DNA of 64,000 nucleotides from Desulfovibrio porci (GCF_009696265.1 NZ_VUMH01000008.1:95134-159133), one strand, 5' to 3'. Positions 34,201 to 43,768 are shown, counted from the stretch's first letter. The notes: a model not told the origin generated them from the letters alone. A program made the numbers and translations.

Positions 34201-36094
34201 GACGGATACCTTCCAGCTTGGCGAAACCGATGACGTCAACTGGCTCTATACGCCCGCCCTGCCGCAAAATTCCGAACGGGTGCAGGCCCAGCAGAACGCC
34301 CCCATTCAGGTCATCATCGGCAATCCGCCCTATTCCGTGGGCCAGAAATCCGCCAATGACGATGCGCAGAACCAGTCCTATCGCCGCCTGGAACAGCGCA
34401 TTGCCGATACCTACGCCAAACAATCGGACAAGACCAACAAGAACGCCCTCTATGATTCCTATATCAAGGCCTTCCGCTGGGCTTCGGACAGGCTGGACAA
34501 ACAGCACGGCGGCATCATTGCCTTTGTTTCCAATGGCTACTGGCTGGACGGCAACGCTATGGACGGTTTCCGCAAAAGCCTTGAGGCGGAGTTCAGCGCC
34601 ATCTATGTCTTCAATTTGCGCGGCAACTGCCGCACGTCGGGAGAAGTTCGCCGCAAGGAATCCGGGAACGTCTTTGGTCTTGGCAGTCGCACGCCCATTG
34701 CCATTACCGTGCTGGTCAAAAAGCCCGGCTATACAGGCAAGGCCCTTATCCAGTATCACGACATCGGCGATTATCTGAGCAGGGAAGAAAAACTTGCCAT
34801 CATTGCCGAAAAGCGCAGCATCCTCAATCCTGCCATGAACTGGACGCATATCCGCCCCAACGCGCATGGCGACTGGCTCAATCAGCGCAATGACGTGTTC
34901 GGCACTTTCATCCCTCTTGGAGACAAGGAGAACAAGGAGAATAAGCAGACGTTTTTTATGCCGTATTATTCCAATGGATTGAAAACCCAGCGTGACGCAT
35001 GGTGCTACAATTTTTCGCAAACAAAATTGCAGCAGAATGTCAAATCTACCATTGATTATTACAACAGCATGGTGGAATCCGGCAGGGAAACGCCCATGCT
35101 TGATGCCACAAGAATAAGCTGGACGCGGGCATTCCAGAATGATTTTCAGAAGAAGCGCACAAAGACTTTTGAGCCTTCTGCCATTAGGCAGGCAGTCTAC
35201 CGCCCCTTCTGCAAACAGCACGTCTATTTTTCTGCGGCATTGAATGAAATGCAGTATCAAATGCCGAAACTTTTTCCCACGCCGGAAACCAAAAATCTTG
35301 TTATCTGCTTGCCGGGTATTGGCGGGCGTTGGGTAGAGTTTAGCCCCTTCATGGTCAACGATATTCCCGATCTGCATCTTCATAATGATGGAACCCAATG
35401 CTTTCCGCTGTACTATTACGAAAAGAAATCCGTCTACCAGCCGACGCTTTTTGACAGCGAAAAAAGCGAGTACACGCGCAAGGACGGCATAACCAATTTC
35501 ATTCTGGAACGCTGCCGGGCAAGCTACGGGCCGAAGGTCAGCAAGGAAGACATTTTCTATTATGTCTATAGCCTGCTGCATTCGCCGGACTACCGCCGGA
35601 CGTTTGCCGCAGACTTGAAGAAGATGCTGCCGCGCCTGCCGCTGGTGGAGAAGCCTGCGGACTTCTGGGCGTTCAGCAAGGCGGGGCGCGCGCTGGCGGA
35701 ACTGCATCTGAATTATGAGACGCAGCCCCCGCACCCGGACGTGGTTGTTACCGGCGCGGAACAGGGCAAGTTCCGCGTGGAGAAGATGCGCTTCCCGGAC
35801 AAGCAGGACAAGACGACCATCGAGTATAACCCGTGGATAACGATCTCGCATATCCCGCAGGAAGCCTGCGAATATGTAGTGAATGGCCGAACCGCTGTGG
35901 AATGGATTATGGAGCGCTACCAGATCAAAATGGACAAGGCCAGCGGCATCACCAACGACCCCAACGACTGGGCCACAGAACAGGGCAAGCCGAGGTACAT
36001 CCTCGACTTGCTCCTGAGCGTGATAACCGTCAGCGTGGAGACGGTGAAACTGGTTAAAAGTTTGCCAAGTCTTTCCTTAGGAAATGGGCTGTAA
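31259..36094 (+). pseudogene. type ISP restriction-modification enzyme with in-frame amber codon
   Basis: A single reading frame of 1,612 codons from ATG 31259 (AGGAG site 6 bases upstream), the length of type ISP enzymes such as LlaGI/LlaBIII. Domains in order: Mrr-like nuclease (GKDTGIDLVAQ with FWAIQCKCY, residues 59-85), helicase Walker A (MACGTGKTFTSL, about 200-210), DEAH box (IICDEAHRTTG, about 332), MTATPRLY, N6-adenine methylase motif I (LDPFTGTGTFIARM, 911 on) and motif IV (NPPYSVGQ, 1022 on), then a target-recognition region. A TAG codon at 32237-32239 (codon 327) lies between Walker A and the DEAH box with no frame change. Unless it is read through, the enzyme is dead. Confidence 0.88.
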
Positions 36095-36135
36095 CAGTAT
36101 AACAAAGTTTGATATCATTTCAGTAGGAGTCTATC

Positions 36136-38016
36136 ATGTTTTTATCGCAAATGACTTTGAAAAATTTCAGAAAATATACTAATCTTACTATTAACTTTCA
36201 TAAAGGATTAAATGCCTTGGTAGGAGAGAATGATTCCGGAAAAAGTACAATTATCGACGCCATCAAAATAGTACTCTCCACTCAGAGTGACGACTACATT
36301 GCAATTACCGAGGACGATTTTTTTACTGATAATGATGGGAAAAGTGCTACAGAATTCTCAATCAGCTGCACAATTGAAAATTTCGAAGCAGAAGAAGCAA
36401 AAAACTTCATTGAATTTGCAACAGTTGAAAAAGAAGAAAATAATTCTTCTACTAATTTTAAGTTGTTCTTATTCTTCAGAGCATATAAGGAAGGAAATAG
36501 GATATATAGAGAATTAAATACTGGAGACAGAGATAGAGGGAATGTTCTTAACGGTAAAGCGAAAGAATTGCTTAAATGTGTATATTTGAAACCGCTACGT
36601 GATGCCGAACGTGAAATGTGTCGTGGACGAAACTCAAGAATTTCACAAATTTTATATAGCCATCCACACTTTTCCAATAAAGAAAGTAATGAGTTAGTAG
36701 AAATAATAAAAAAAGCTAACAATGAAATTCAACAGTATTTTATTGATAAAGATGGAAAAATAATTTTAGAAAACATCAGAGAAACATTACAAGAATTTAT
36801 TGATAAAAATGCTTCTAATAGTGCTTCTATTGAAGCCTCTAGAACTACACTCAAACAAATCCTTGAAAGTTTGTCTCTTATTGCCCCCGAAAGGAGCCCA
36901 GGCTTGGGAGTCTATAACTTACTCTTTATTGCAGCAGAACTATTACTGCTCAATTCTAATGCGAATGACAGCTTAAAACTAGCCCTAATCGAGGAACTCG
37001 AAGCCCATTTACATCCTCAAGCTCAACTACGACTAATGAATTATCTGCAAAAGAAGTATAACGATTCAGGTGTTCAGCTTATAATATCAACGCATAGTCC
37101 GACACTGGCATCTAAAATCAATACGAAAAACATCATATTAATTAAAGGAAATGCTGCATATGAGTTAACACCAGACAAAACAGCTCTCAATAAGGGCGAT
37201 TATCTATTCTTGCAAAGATTCCTTGATGCAACTAAAGCGAATTTCTTCTTTGCTAAAGGCATTATCATGGTTGAAGGAGATGCAGAAGCATTATTAATCC
37301 CGGCTTTAGCAGATATTTTAGATTTAAATCTAGAAAAGCATGGAGTATCTCTTGTTAATGTTGGGAATATTGCTTTCTTTCGATATTCAAAAATTTTTCT
37401 TAGATCACAAGGAGATACACTCCCAATTCCTGTATCAATTATCACAGATTGTGATATTAAACCAGAAGAAAAAGATGGCGTCTTTAACACCTATAATACT
37501 GAAACAGAAAGAAAGATCGAAAGCATCAAGCAAAGATACAACAACAAAAATGTTCAAGCATTTGTTGCACCAAAATGGACTCTTGAGTATTCTATTGGAC
37601 TTAGCAGTTTAAAAGATATGTTGTTTGAATCTATTTTACAAGCAGAAAAAATAGAAAACAGCGACAAGTATGCTCTAACTGACTCAAAAATAAAATCTGT
37701 TCATACTGAATTTCAAGAAGAACAAACTGCATGGAAAAGTATCTCTCCTGAGAAAGTCGCTTATAAATACTATCACGATATCATGCTCGAAAAACAAATA
37801 TCAAAAGCTGTTGTAGCACAGTGCCTAGCTAGTAATTTAAGATGGAGCCTTATTGATGAAACAAAAGGATTAACAAAAGAAAAGATGTTTGATTTAGATT
37901 TGTATCAGATAAGTATCAATGAGGATAAAAGGAAAGCTCTTGCTGAGCAGCTAGAGAGAGATATCTACCTGAAATACATCGTTGATGCAATCAAACACGC
38001 AGCTGGCGTAAAATAG
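36136..38016 (+). CDS. gajA: Gabija protein GajA (OLD-family ATPase-TOPRIM nuclease)
   Basis: 626 residues. The N-terminal ABC-type ATPase has Walker A GENDSGKST (about 30-38), a signature region and Walker B LIEELEAHLHPQAQ (about 282), then STHSPTLASKI. The C-terminal TOPRIM domain has MVEGDAEALLIPALA (about 377) and SIITDCDIKPEEKDG (about 434). The combination is that of OLD-family nucleases, and the following UvrD-like gene identifies Gabija. GajA nicks DNA when nucleotides are depleted during phage infection. The gene is strongly AT-rich compared with the type ISP gene before it, which marks separate acquisition. Ribosome site TAGGAG precedes ATG. Confidence 0.92.
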   Translation: MFLSQMTLKNFRKYTNLTINFHKGLNALVGENDSGKSTIIDAIKIVLSTQSDDYIAITEDDFFTDNDGKSATEFSISCTIENFEAEEAKNFIEFATVEKEENNSSTNFKLFLFFRAYKEGNRIYRELNTGDRDRGNVLNGKAKELLKCVYLKPLRDAEREMCRGRNSRISQILYSHPHFSNKESNELVEIIKKANNEIQQYFIDKDGKIILENIRETLQEFIDKNASNSASIEASRTTLKQILESLSLIAPERSPGLGVYNLLFIAAELLLLNSNANDSLKLALIEELEAHLHPQAQLRLMNYLQKKYNDSGVQLIISTHSPTLASKINTKNIILIKGNAAYELTPDKTALNKGDYLFLQRFLDATKANFFFAKGIIMVEGDAEALLIPALADILDLNLEKHGVSLVNVGNIAFFRYSKIFLRSQGDTLPIPVSIITDCDIKPEEKDGVFNTYNTETERKIESIKQRYNNKNVQAFVAPKWTLEYSIGLSSLKDMLFESILQAEKIENSDKYALTDSKIKSVHTEFQEEQTAWKSISPEKVAYKYYHDIMLEKQISKAVVAQCLASNLRWSLIDETKGLTKEKMFDLDLYQISINEDKRKALAEQLERDIYLKYIVDAIKHAAGVK

Positions 38017-38026
38017 GGCAGAGATT

Positions 38027-39877
38027 ATGTATACAATATCTGATTTTTCTTCGTTGGAAAAATTACTCTTACCTCCCGGTTGTACGTTTTCACATGACGC
38101 AAAAACTGTAATCAACTGCTGGGAAAGTAAAGATATTTTGGCATGCCCTGGTAGTGGAAAAACAACTGTTCTGATCGGAAAACTAAAAATACTTACGGAT
38201 CGACTGCCACTACCTAATGGTCAAGGAATCTGCGTATTATCTCATACTAATGTTGCAGTTAATGAAATTAAAAACAAATTTGGAGGCTCTGCCCATAAAC
38301 TACTATCATACCCTAATTTTATAGGGACAATTCAATCATTCATTGATAAATATATATTATTCCCCTTTCTCAGATGTAGAATCCCTAACCCCATACAATT
38401 AACAAGTGATGAAGATTATGCACAATGTTTAAACAACGCAATAAGAAAAACGTATCCCGATACATATAATTCTCTTATTATAAAATGCCGCCATAGTCGA
38501 AAATATAATACAGCCGTGGACATTATTAAAGATATCGCTTTTGATGCTGAGGGAAATATTTTAATAGAAAACTCTTCTTCAAAAAAGATATATAAAAAAG
38601 ATACTATTCACGCTCAAAATTTAAATAATGCAAAACAATCATTATTTAACGATGGTGTTATTAGGTATCGTGATACATATCTTTACACAGAAGAAATAAT
38701 AAGAGAAAATGGCATCTTACTACGGGATATTTTATCCCGACGGTTTGCTTTTGTTTTCATTGATGAATATCAAGATTGTTCAAGTATACAAAGACAAATT
38801 TTTGAACAACTTTTTTCCAATACGAAGACTATTTTCCAAAAAATTGGTGATACCAATCAAACAATCTACAGCGATGTGAGAAAGGATGATCCTTATTGGG
38901 AGGCGAGTCCTAATCATTTATCTATTGCTCACACTCACAGATTTAGTCAAGAAATTGCTAATCTAGTAACACAACTCCAACCAGAACAGAAAATATTATC
39001 TATAAGAGGGTATTGTAGCATAAGACCGACGCTATTAGTATATGAAGATATTACAAAAGTACTGCCTTCCTTTATCGAAGCAATAAAAAATAACGATTTA
39101 ATAAAAAAGGATGGAATATATAAAGCTATTGGAATATGTAAAAATGTTAAAGGACTAAAAATTAGTGATTATTGGCCGCAATTCAGAGAAACAAATAAAC
39201 TAGCGCTTGAAAACAGTTATCAATATTATATTGTAAACATCATGAACGAATTAAATTCTGGTAGAGCATATATAGTAGAGAGGCTTGTTAGAAAACTAAT
39301 ATGTAAAATGTTACACTTTACAAATAGAAGATACAATAAAGATAAATATCATACAACAAAGACGCTTAAACGTTTCCTTGAAGAAACATGTGAACGAGAG
39401 TATAAAACACATATGTTTAATTTGATAACCATAAACACAATTACATATGAAAATATAAAAGAAAAAATAGATAAAATTATTTTTTATATATTAGGAGACA
39501 ATATCTTTCAAGAAATCCCCAATTTTTTCATGGAAAAGAATATCATTGATAATCCTGTTGCAACAAATAATATCTATGAATCAGAAGAATATGGAATAAA
39601 AATTCAATTTGATACTGTACATGGTGTAAAGGGTGAAACTCATGATGCCACTCTGTATTTAGAAACAGAAAATCAAAAAAGGTCAGATATCATACGAACA
39701 ATAAAGCTACTTTATAAGCAAGATCAGTGCAAAAGCAGTCTATATAAAAAAGATAGAAATTGTGTATATGTTGGCTTCTCTCGTCCAAGAGACTTATTAT
39801 GCCTAGCCATACGACATAGCACATATAAAACTTACAAAGATTTCTTTTCAGAATGGGACATAAAACATATCGGCTAA
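38027..39877 (+). CDS. gajB: Gabija protein GajB (UvrD-like helicase)
   Basis: 616 residues, starting 10 bases after gajA. Superfamily 1A motifs are present: Walker A LACPGSGKTTVLIGK (about 38-52), VLSHTNVAVNEIKNKFG, Walker B FVFIDEYQDCSS (about 241), GDTNQTIYSDVR, TVHGVKGETHDATLYLE and the C-terminal CVYVGFSRPRDLLCLAI. GajB works with GajA in the Gabija complex, sensing DNA ends and consuming nucleotides. It has the same AT-rich composition as gajA, so the two moved together. Convergent with the TraM-like gene that follows on the minus strand. Confidence 0.92.
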   Translation: MYTISDFSSLEKLLLPPGCTFSHDAKTVINCWESKDILACPGSGKTTVLIGKLKILTDRLPLPNGQGICVLSHTNVAVNEIKNKFGGSAHKLLSYPNFIGTIQSFIDKYILFPFLRCRIPNPIQLTSDEDYAQCLNNAIRKTYPDTYNSLIIKCRHSRKYNTAVDIIKDIAFDAEGNILIENSSSKKIYKKDTIHAQNLNNAKQSLFNDGVIRYRDTYLYTEEIIRENGILLRDILSRRFAFVFIDEYQDCSSIQRQIFEQLFSNTKTIFQKIGDTNQTIYSDVRKDDPYWEASPNHLSIAHTHRFSQEIANLVTQLQPEQKILSIRGYCSIRPTLLVYEDITKVLPSFIEAIKNNDLIKKDGIYKAIGICKNVKGLKISDYWPQFRETNKLALENSYQYYIVNIMNELNSGRAYIVERLVRKLICKMLHFTNRRYNKDKYHTTKTLKRFLEETCEREYKTHMFNLITINTITYENIKEKIDKIIFYILGDNIFQEIPNFFMEKNIIDNPVATNNIYESEEYGIKIQFDTVHGVKGETHDATLYLETENQKRSDIIRTIKLLYKQDQCKSSLYKKDRNCVYVGFSRPRDLLCLAIRHSTYKTYKDFFSEWDIKHIG

Positions 39878-39895
39878 AACATTGTACTACATAAA

Positions 39896-40501
39896 TTAGT
39901 ATACCATTGAAAGGTATAAGCATAACCCAACAATCATAAATAAAAACATTACGGCACAACTCTTTTTCCAAGCATCATCTTCATCAATAAAGAGCCGTGC
40001 GGTAATTACAAAAAGATAGATACCTGCAACGAAGCTCAAGCCTCCGATCAGGATGCCGGACGGCATATTCAAAAGAGCAGCAGGCGGGAGAGACTGGCCG
40101 GAGCCGATACAGAAGCCAGCCCAAAGCATCAGACTGCCAAAGACAAGAAGGCATATCAGGGCCGCAATGCCCAAAGGCACAAGGGTTGCATAGTGAATCT
40201 TGCCGGATAACCGTTCTGCCTGTTCCACGACGCTTTCGGTCAGGCGTGCCTGTGCGGCTGCTGTTTCGCTGGCGGCAGCTGCGCTGATACCGTCCATGAT
40301 TTCCCGTGATGCGTCAGCAATCCTGTCCGGCAGGGCTTCGTAAAAAATTCTTTGGTACTCCAGAGCTGCCAAAAGCGACCAGAGAGCGTCGTCATCCCGC
40401 AAATGCAGCTGCCTGCCGATCTCCCGCAGGCGGGCGGATTCCTGTTCGGTAAACTTGCGCCCAAGGGCCTCCTCCAGATTAATAATGGCATCCATGCTCA
40501 T
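39896..40501 (-). CDS. TraM/MobE-like mobilization membrane protein
   Basis: 201 residues from ATG 40501, which overlaps the stop of the TraL-like gene. The first 60 residues are soluble and helical (INLEEALGRKFTEQESARLR), then a coiled segment rich in Ala and Gln (AAAQARLTESVVEQAERLSG), then three hydrophobic helices (ATLVPLGIAALICLLVFGSL; GGLSFVAGIYLFVITARLF; CAVMFLFMIVGLCLYLS). Position after TraL- and TraK-like genes matches traK-traL-traM of IncP and mobC-mobD-mobE of pTF-FC2. Function in transfer is accessory. Confidence 0.7.
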   Translation of the reverse strand: MSMDAIINLEEALGRKFTEQESARLREIGRQLHLRDDDALWSLLAALEYQRIFYEALPDRIADASREIMDGISAAAASETAAAQARLTESVVEQAERLSGKIHYATLVPLGIAALICLLVFGSLMLWAGFCIGSGQSLPPAALLNMPSGILIGGLSFVAGIYLFVITARLFIDEDDAWKKSCAVMFLFMIVGLCLYLSMVY

Positions 40502-41202
40502 GCGTTTTCTCCCAGAACCTGCGTAAACAGGGAAGCACACAGAGAGCGCCAGCGCTGCACTTCGGCGCGTGTCCCAAAGGGCATTTCCGCGCACGCTGCA
40601 CGCAGGGACATCCGCCTGGAATAAAGCCAGTCGGCTACACGGTTGGCAACAGCCGGGAAATCCAGCGTACCGCCCTTTCTTTCCACGGCTTCACGCGCTT
40701 TTGAGGCGTTATAAAGGTCAAAACGCTGCGCCTCCCCAAAGTACAGATTACGACAGACATAAATCCGCACGTCGGCAAAGACTTCCTGAAAGGAATGCAG
40801 CAGTTCTATGGAATCCCGGTGGCGGTTGATAATCCAGAAAACACACAGTTCACGCGCCATATCCTGCAAGGCCGCCTTCATGATTTCGCCATAACTGTTC
40901 GTGCTGGTCTTGGTACGGGCTGCCGCATTGATGACGACGGCGTATTCCGGGAATTTCTGCACCATGTCGAGAAGATCCGCCCAGCCGTCAGCATCATCGA
41001 GACTGTTCATGCGGCAATGCAGATTGGGCAGCTCCAGAGAGCTGTGCGCCTTGTAGACATCAGGATTGTCGGTGTCTGTATCCACCAGCAGGACGTTGAC
41101 TTCCCTGTTGAGCAGGTAGTCCACCAGCGCAAAGGAAAAAAGGCTTTTGCCCACGCCGCCCTTGCTGCCGCCAACATAAAAGACACTGTTCTGAATAGTC
41201 AT
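40498..41202 (-). CDS. TraL/MobD-like ParA-type ATPase
   Basis: 234 residues. It begins with a deviant Walker A (VGGSKGGVGKSLFSFALVDY), then LLVDTDTDNPDVYKAH, a ParA/MinD-type P-loop as in IncP TraL and MobD. The middle has YAVVINAAARTKTS. Start and stop touch both neighbours (2-base gap after the TraK-like gene, 4-base overlap with the TraM-like gene), so the three are one unit. It probably helps the relaxosome or positions the element in the cell. Confidence 0.82.
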   Translation of the reverse strand: MTIQNSVFYVGGSKGGVGKSLFSFALVDYLLNREVNVLLVDTDTDNPDVYKAHSSLELPNLHCRMNSLDDADGWADLLDMVQKFPEYAVVINAAARTKTSTNSYGEIMKAALQDMARELCVFWIINRHRDSIELLHSFQEVFADVRIYVCRNLYFGEAQRFDLYNASKAREAVERKGGTLDFPAVANRVADWLYSRRMSLRAACAEMPFGTRAEVQRWRSLCASLFTQVLGENA

Positions 41203-41204
41203 TG

Positions 41205-41573
41205 CTACAACTCCGAATCCGGTATGTCCGGGGTATAATAAGAAGGCGTCTCTGCCGATGCCGGAGCGGCGTCTGCCGGGGCAGAAGCCGTATCCCGCGC
41301 TTTTGAGGGAGAGGAAGCCCGCTTGCGCGTTGTTTCCCCTTTGGGAAGCAACCTTGCCCGAATGACTGGCGGTGGAATGCTGACATTGCCGTCGGCCATG
41401 ATCTCGGACAATTCCCTTACGGTATAGCCCTTTTCCAAAGCCTTGCGTATTTGGACGTCGAGCAGCTCAACGGCTTCTTCCCTTGTCTTGCCAAGGTTCT
41501 TGTCCGGCAGGTCATCCAGCGTTTTCTGCATGGCCTTGATGTCTTTCATTGCAATGCGCTTGAACTTTCCCAT
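41205..41573 (-). CDS. TraK/MobC-like mobilization protein
   Basis: 122 residues, basic (KAMQKTLDDLPDKNLGKTRE, EAVELLDVQIRKALEKGYTV, RELSEIMADGNVSIPPPVIR) with an Ala/Pro/Ser-rich tail ending DIPDSEL. It shares its plan with the smaller protein at 23090-23428 in the ICE's own relaxosome. Position, 9 bases after the relaxase and 2 before the TraL-like ATPase, supports a TraK-type role in oriT architecture. Confidence 0.72.
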   Translation of the reverse strand: MGKFKRIAMKDIKAMQKTLDDLPDKNLGKTREEAVELLDVQIRKALEKGYTVRELSEIMADGNVSIPPPVIRARLLPKGETTRKRASSPSKARDTASAPADAAPASAETPSYYTPDIPDSEL

Positions 41574-41582
41574 GCGTCCGCC

Positions 41583-42791
41583 TCATCGCATCCGTATGCG
41601 CGGGCTGCTGCGCTCCCGCTCCTGCGCTATGCGCCGTTTTTCAATCTCAGCAACAAGGTCTGCAAGTTGCTGTACACCGCTTCGACATCGCTGAACAATT
41701 TTTTCAAACTGCGCACTTCCGCCACAAGAAGCATCTGGCGCTCCTCCAGCTCTTCCAGACGTGTGCCGCACTCCTTCAGCCGCGTCTCGTAATTTTCCTC
41801 CAGACGTTTCAGCGCCTGAAGCAGCATCTGCTCTGTTTCGCTCATGGCAAACTTCCTTCTGTTTTTCCGGCAAATGCAGGGAAACGGCTGGTCTTACCTC
41901 TTTCCATTTCAGCGGATAACGCTTCCTGTTCTGCCGTGTGCGTTTTGCCAGAACGCGCCCCAGTTCGGCCTCAAGGCGGGCGATGGTATGCGCCGCCTGT
42001 TCCGGTACATGAGCCCAGCCTTCCCTGTCCGCAGCTTTCCAGTCCTGAGAAAACATGCCGCCCTTCAGACGCAGTTTCATGCCCGTTTCCGGTTCGATGA
42101 CGCTGACGTATTCCTTGCCCTGACGGTTGATAGTCAATCCCAGCTCTTTCAGCGCCTTCAGAATGTCCGTGCGTTCCCTGATCTCTCCCGCTGCTCTCCT
42201 TTCCCCAAGGTGGGCCAGAATGGCGTCTCTTACCTTGTCGCGTTCTCCTGCCCGGAGTTCCTTTCCCCATCTGGCCAGACGCGCCCTGAACAAATCAGCC
42301 TTTTTCGGCAGAACCTCCCGGCGTCTGGCAGGATCATCCGGGCGGGCCCAGCCTTCACGCCAGTTGAACAGGTCTCGAAAAACATCAAAGTCCTTCTGCC
42401 AGCCGGGCGGACAGGCGTTAAAATCCTTTCCGCTGGAAAGTTCCAGACGCGGAATCAGAAAATGCAGCTCATGATGCCCCGCATGGGTATGGCGAACCCA
42501 GAGAATATTGCGCTGATCTTCTTCAAGCCCGGCAAAGGCCACATGTTCAAAAGCATCCATCACGGCGTTTTCCTGCTGCTCACTGACGCAGTCATCAGGA
42601 TGCCATGCCAGTACGCCGGACGTGAATTTCCATCGCCGCTCTATGCTGTCGATAAGCGCACGGGTCATGGCAGGATCGCCGCGCAATACCTGCGGGGGGC
42701 GTGTGTCTCTTCCCGGATAATCCGTGCGCACAAGATAGCGGCTGGGCTTGTCTCCTGATCCGGTTCCATGCGGAAATACCTTCATCATCAT
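41583..42791 (-). CDS. MobA/relaxase (mobilization nuclease)
   Basis: 402 residues. The nuclease core lies in the first 170: PHGTGSGDKPSRYLVRTDYP, then the metal/histidine motif VRHTHAGHHELHFLIPRLEL, then SGKDFNACPPGWQKDFDVFR. This fits ColE1-like MOBP relaxases of the HEN type, and is different from the TraI-type relaxase at 24-26 kb. A second region (ILKALKELGLTINRQGKEYV) is a common relaxase tail domain. The last 90 residues are Arg-rich and low complexity, because that DNA also encodes another protein in a different frame. The start overlaps the MobC-type gene by 4 bases. Confidence 0.85.
   Translation of the reverse strand: MMMKVFPHGTGSGDKPSRYLVRTDYPGRDTRPPQVLRGDPAMTRALIDSIERRWKFTSGVLAWHPDDCVSEQQENAVMDAFEHVAFAGLEEDQRNILWVRHTHAGHHELHFLIPRLELSSGKDFNACPPGWQKDFDVFRDLFNWREGWARPDDPARRREVLPKKADLFRARLARWGKELRAGERDKVRDAILAHLGERRAAGEIRERTDILKALKELGLTINRQGKEYVSVIEPETGMKLRLKGGMFSQDWKAADREGWAHVPEQAAHTIARLEAELGRVLAKRTRQNRKRYPLKWKEVRPAVSLHLPEKQKEVCHERNRADAASGAETSGGKLRDAAEGVRHTSGRAGGAPDASCGGSAQFEKIVQRCRSGVQQLADLVAEIEKRRIAQERERSSPRIRMR
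41627..41845 (-). CDS. small coiled-coil protein nested in the relaxase gene
   Basis: 72 residues in a different frame inside the 3' end of the relaxase gene. A good ribosome site (AAGGAAG, 6 bases before ATG) and a convincing coiled-coil sequence (QMLLQALKRLEENYETRLKE, CGTRLEELEERQMLLVAEVR) support it, while the relaxase reads as low-complexity Arg-rich residues over the same stretch. Overlapping mobB genes inside relaxase genes are known from ColE1 and IncQ plasmids, where they assist nicking. Assignment to that role is inferred. Confidence 0.65.
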   Translation of the reverse strand: MSETEQMLLQALKRLEENYETRLKECGTRLEELEERQMLLVAEVRSLKKLFSDVEAVYSNLQTLLLRLKNGA

Positions 42792-43135
42792 GACGCCTCC
42801 CCCGTACTGCTATCCTCCGGGGCTGCCGTGGCAAACTCTCTGACATGCCTTTCAAGCTCCTTCAGGGCCAGCAGGACTTCCACGGCCTCAGCTGCCTGCT
42901 TGTAAGTATTGGCCCAGCGTGCAAGCTGATTGATATTAACGCCAATACGCGCCAGCTCACGCACTCGGCGTCTTTCTTCGGGAGTTCTTCGCAGTCGTAT
43001 GCCAAGGCAGGTCTGCCGCACATAATCCGACATGCTCATGCCATGCAGCCCGGCATTGAAGCGAAGAATGTCGCGTTCCTCCGGGTAAAGGCGTATGATA
43101 ACAGCCGCAGTGCGAACCGGTTTGACGCGCTTCAT
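42788..43135 (-). CDS. MobC-family relaxosome protein
   Basis: 115 residues with the bacterial mobilization protein MobC pattern: VRTAAVIIRLYPEERDILRF, AGLHGMSMSDYVRQTCLG, then RELARIGVNINQLARWANT near the end. The family binds next to oriT and assists the relaxase. It is the first gene of the minus-strand mobilization operon, so its promoter should lie just right of 43135, beside the oriT candidate. Confidence 0.88.
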   Translation of the reverse strand: MKRVKPVRTAAVIIRLYPEERDILRFNAGLHGMSMSDYVRQTCLGIRLRRTPEERRRVRELARIGVNINQLARWANTYKQAAEAVEVLLALKELERHVREFATAAPEDSSTGEAS

Positions 43136-43523
43136 CGCCTTGCCTGCCTTTTGCCTTTTAGGGGTTCGAAGGGGCAGCGCCCCTCGCCAGCCGTGAAGTA
43201 TGACGCGAAGCGTCTATACGAAACGTAGGCTGGCCCTCGGAAATACCGCCGGACAAATACGCAGACATGAGCAGAGGAACAACATGGTGACGGATCAGCA
43301 TCCGGGTAATATCGGGAACGCATATGCCGCATAACCGGATCGCATGTGGCACGCGACATGATGACAGGAAGCGTTTGCCGGATCGGTATGACTCCGATAA
43401 CGGATTCGCTTTCTGCCGCAGACGGATCACTATCCGTCTTCCGGGAAGTCAGTATCCGCCTATGCCAGAGACAGGCACCGGGCATATACGGGCCTTTTTC
43501 TGGGGCGGTATTCCATGAACAGG

Positions 43524-43561
43524 CAGCAGGTAACGCCTGCTGTTGCTGCCCGGTATCCTGC
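43524..43561 (+). other. candidate origin of transfer of the nested element (oriT2)
   Basis: An inverted repeat CAGCAGG-TAACG-CCTGCTG (43524-43542) is followed 12 bases later by TATCCTG|C (43554-43561), the IncP-type nick consensus. Repeat then nick is the usual oriT order, and the site is upstream of the MobC-type gene. If the plus strand is nicked there, the integrase side enters the recipient first and the mobilization genes last. The relaxase here is HEN-like, for which the nick consensus is less certain, so this is a candidate only. Confidence 0.5.
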
Positions 43562-43723
43562 GTACCGCTGTTCTTTATGTGCCCACTGCAAAGAACGTCT
43601 GCGCAGCTTTCCTGAAATGTATGTGCGGCCTTGCTGGTATGTGGACTTCCTTTGACAGAGCCCCCGCCGGAGGCTTCCTCGTCCGTCGCCCGCATGTATT
43701 TTTTGCCGGAAGCAAGGGCATAA

Positions 43724-43768
43724 GCGTCAAGGCCCGCGAAGCGGCCCGCAAGGGCCTGGCCTTGACGC
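43724..43768. repeat. 11-bp inverted repeat with GC-rich loop
   Basis: GCGTCAAGGCC at 43724-43734 and its exact complement GGCCTTGACGC at 43758-43768, around a 23-base GC-rich loop that can itself fold (CGGCCCG, AGGGCCT). It sits about 60 bases past the stop of the minus-strand AlpA gene. It could be that gene's terminator, a replication or transfer structure, or an operator. Confidence 0.5.

Noticed and set aside
32891..35851. Long minus-strand frame of 986 codons
   Set aside because: It lies antisense to the methylase half of the type ISP gene, whose motifs are unmistakable. The frame is open because of GC-rich third codon positions, and its residues show no family.
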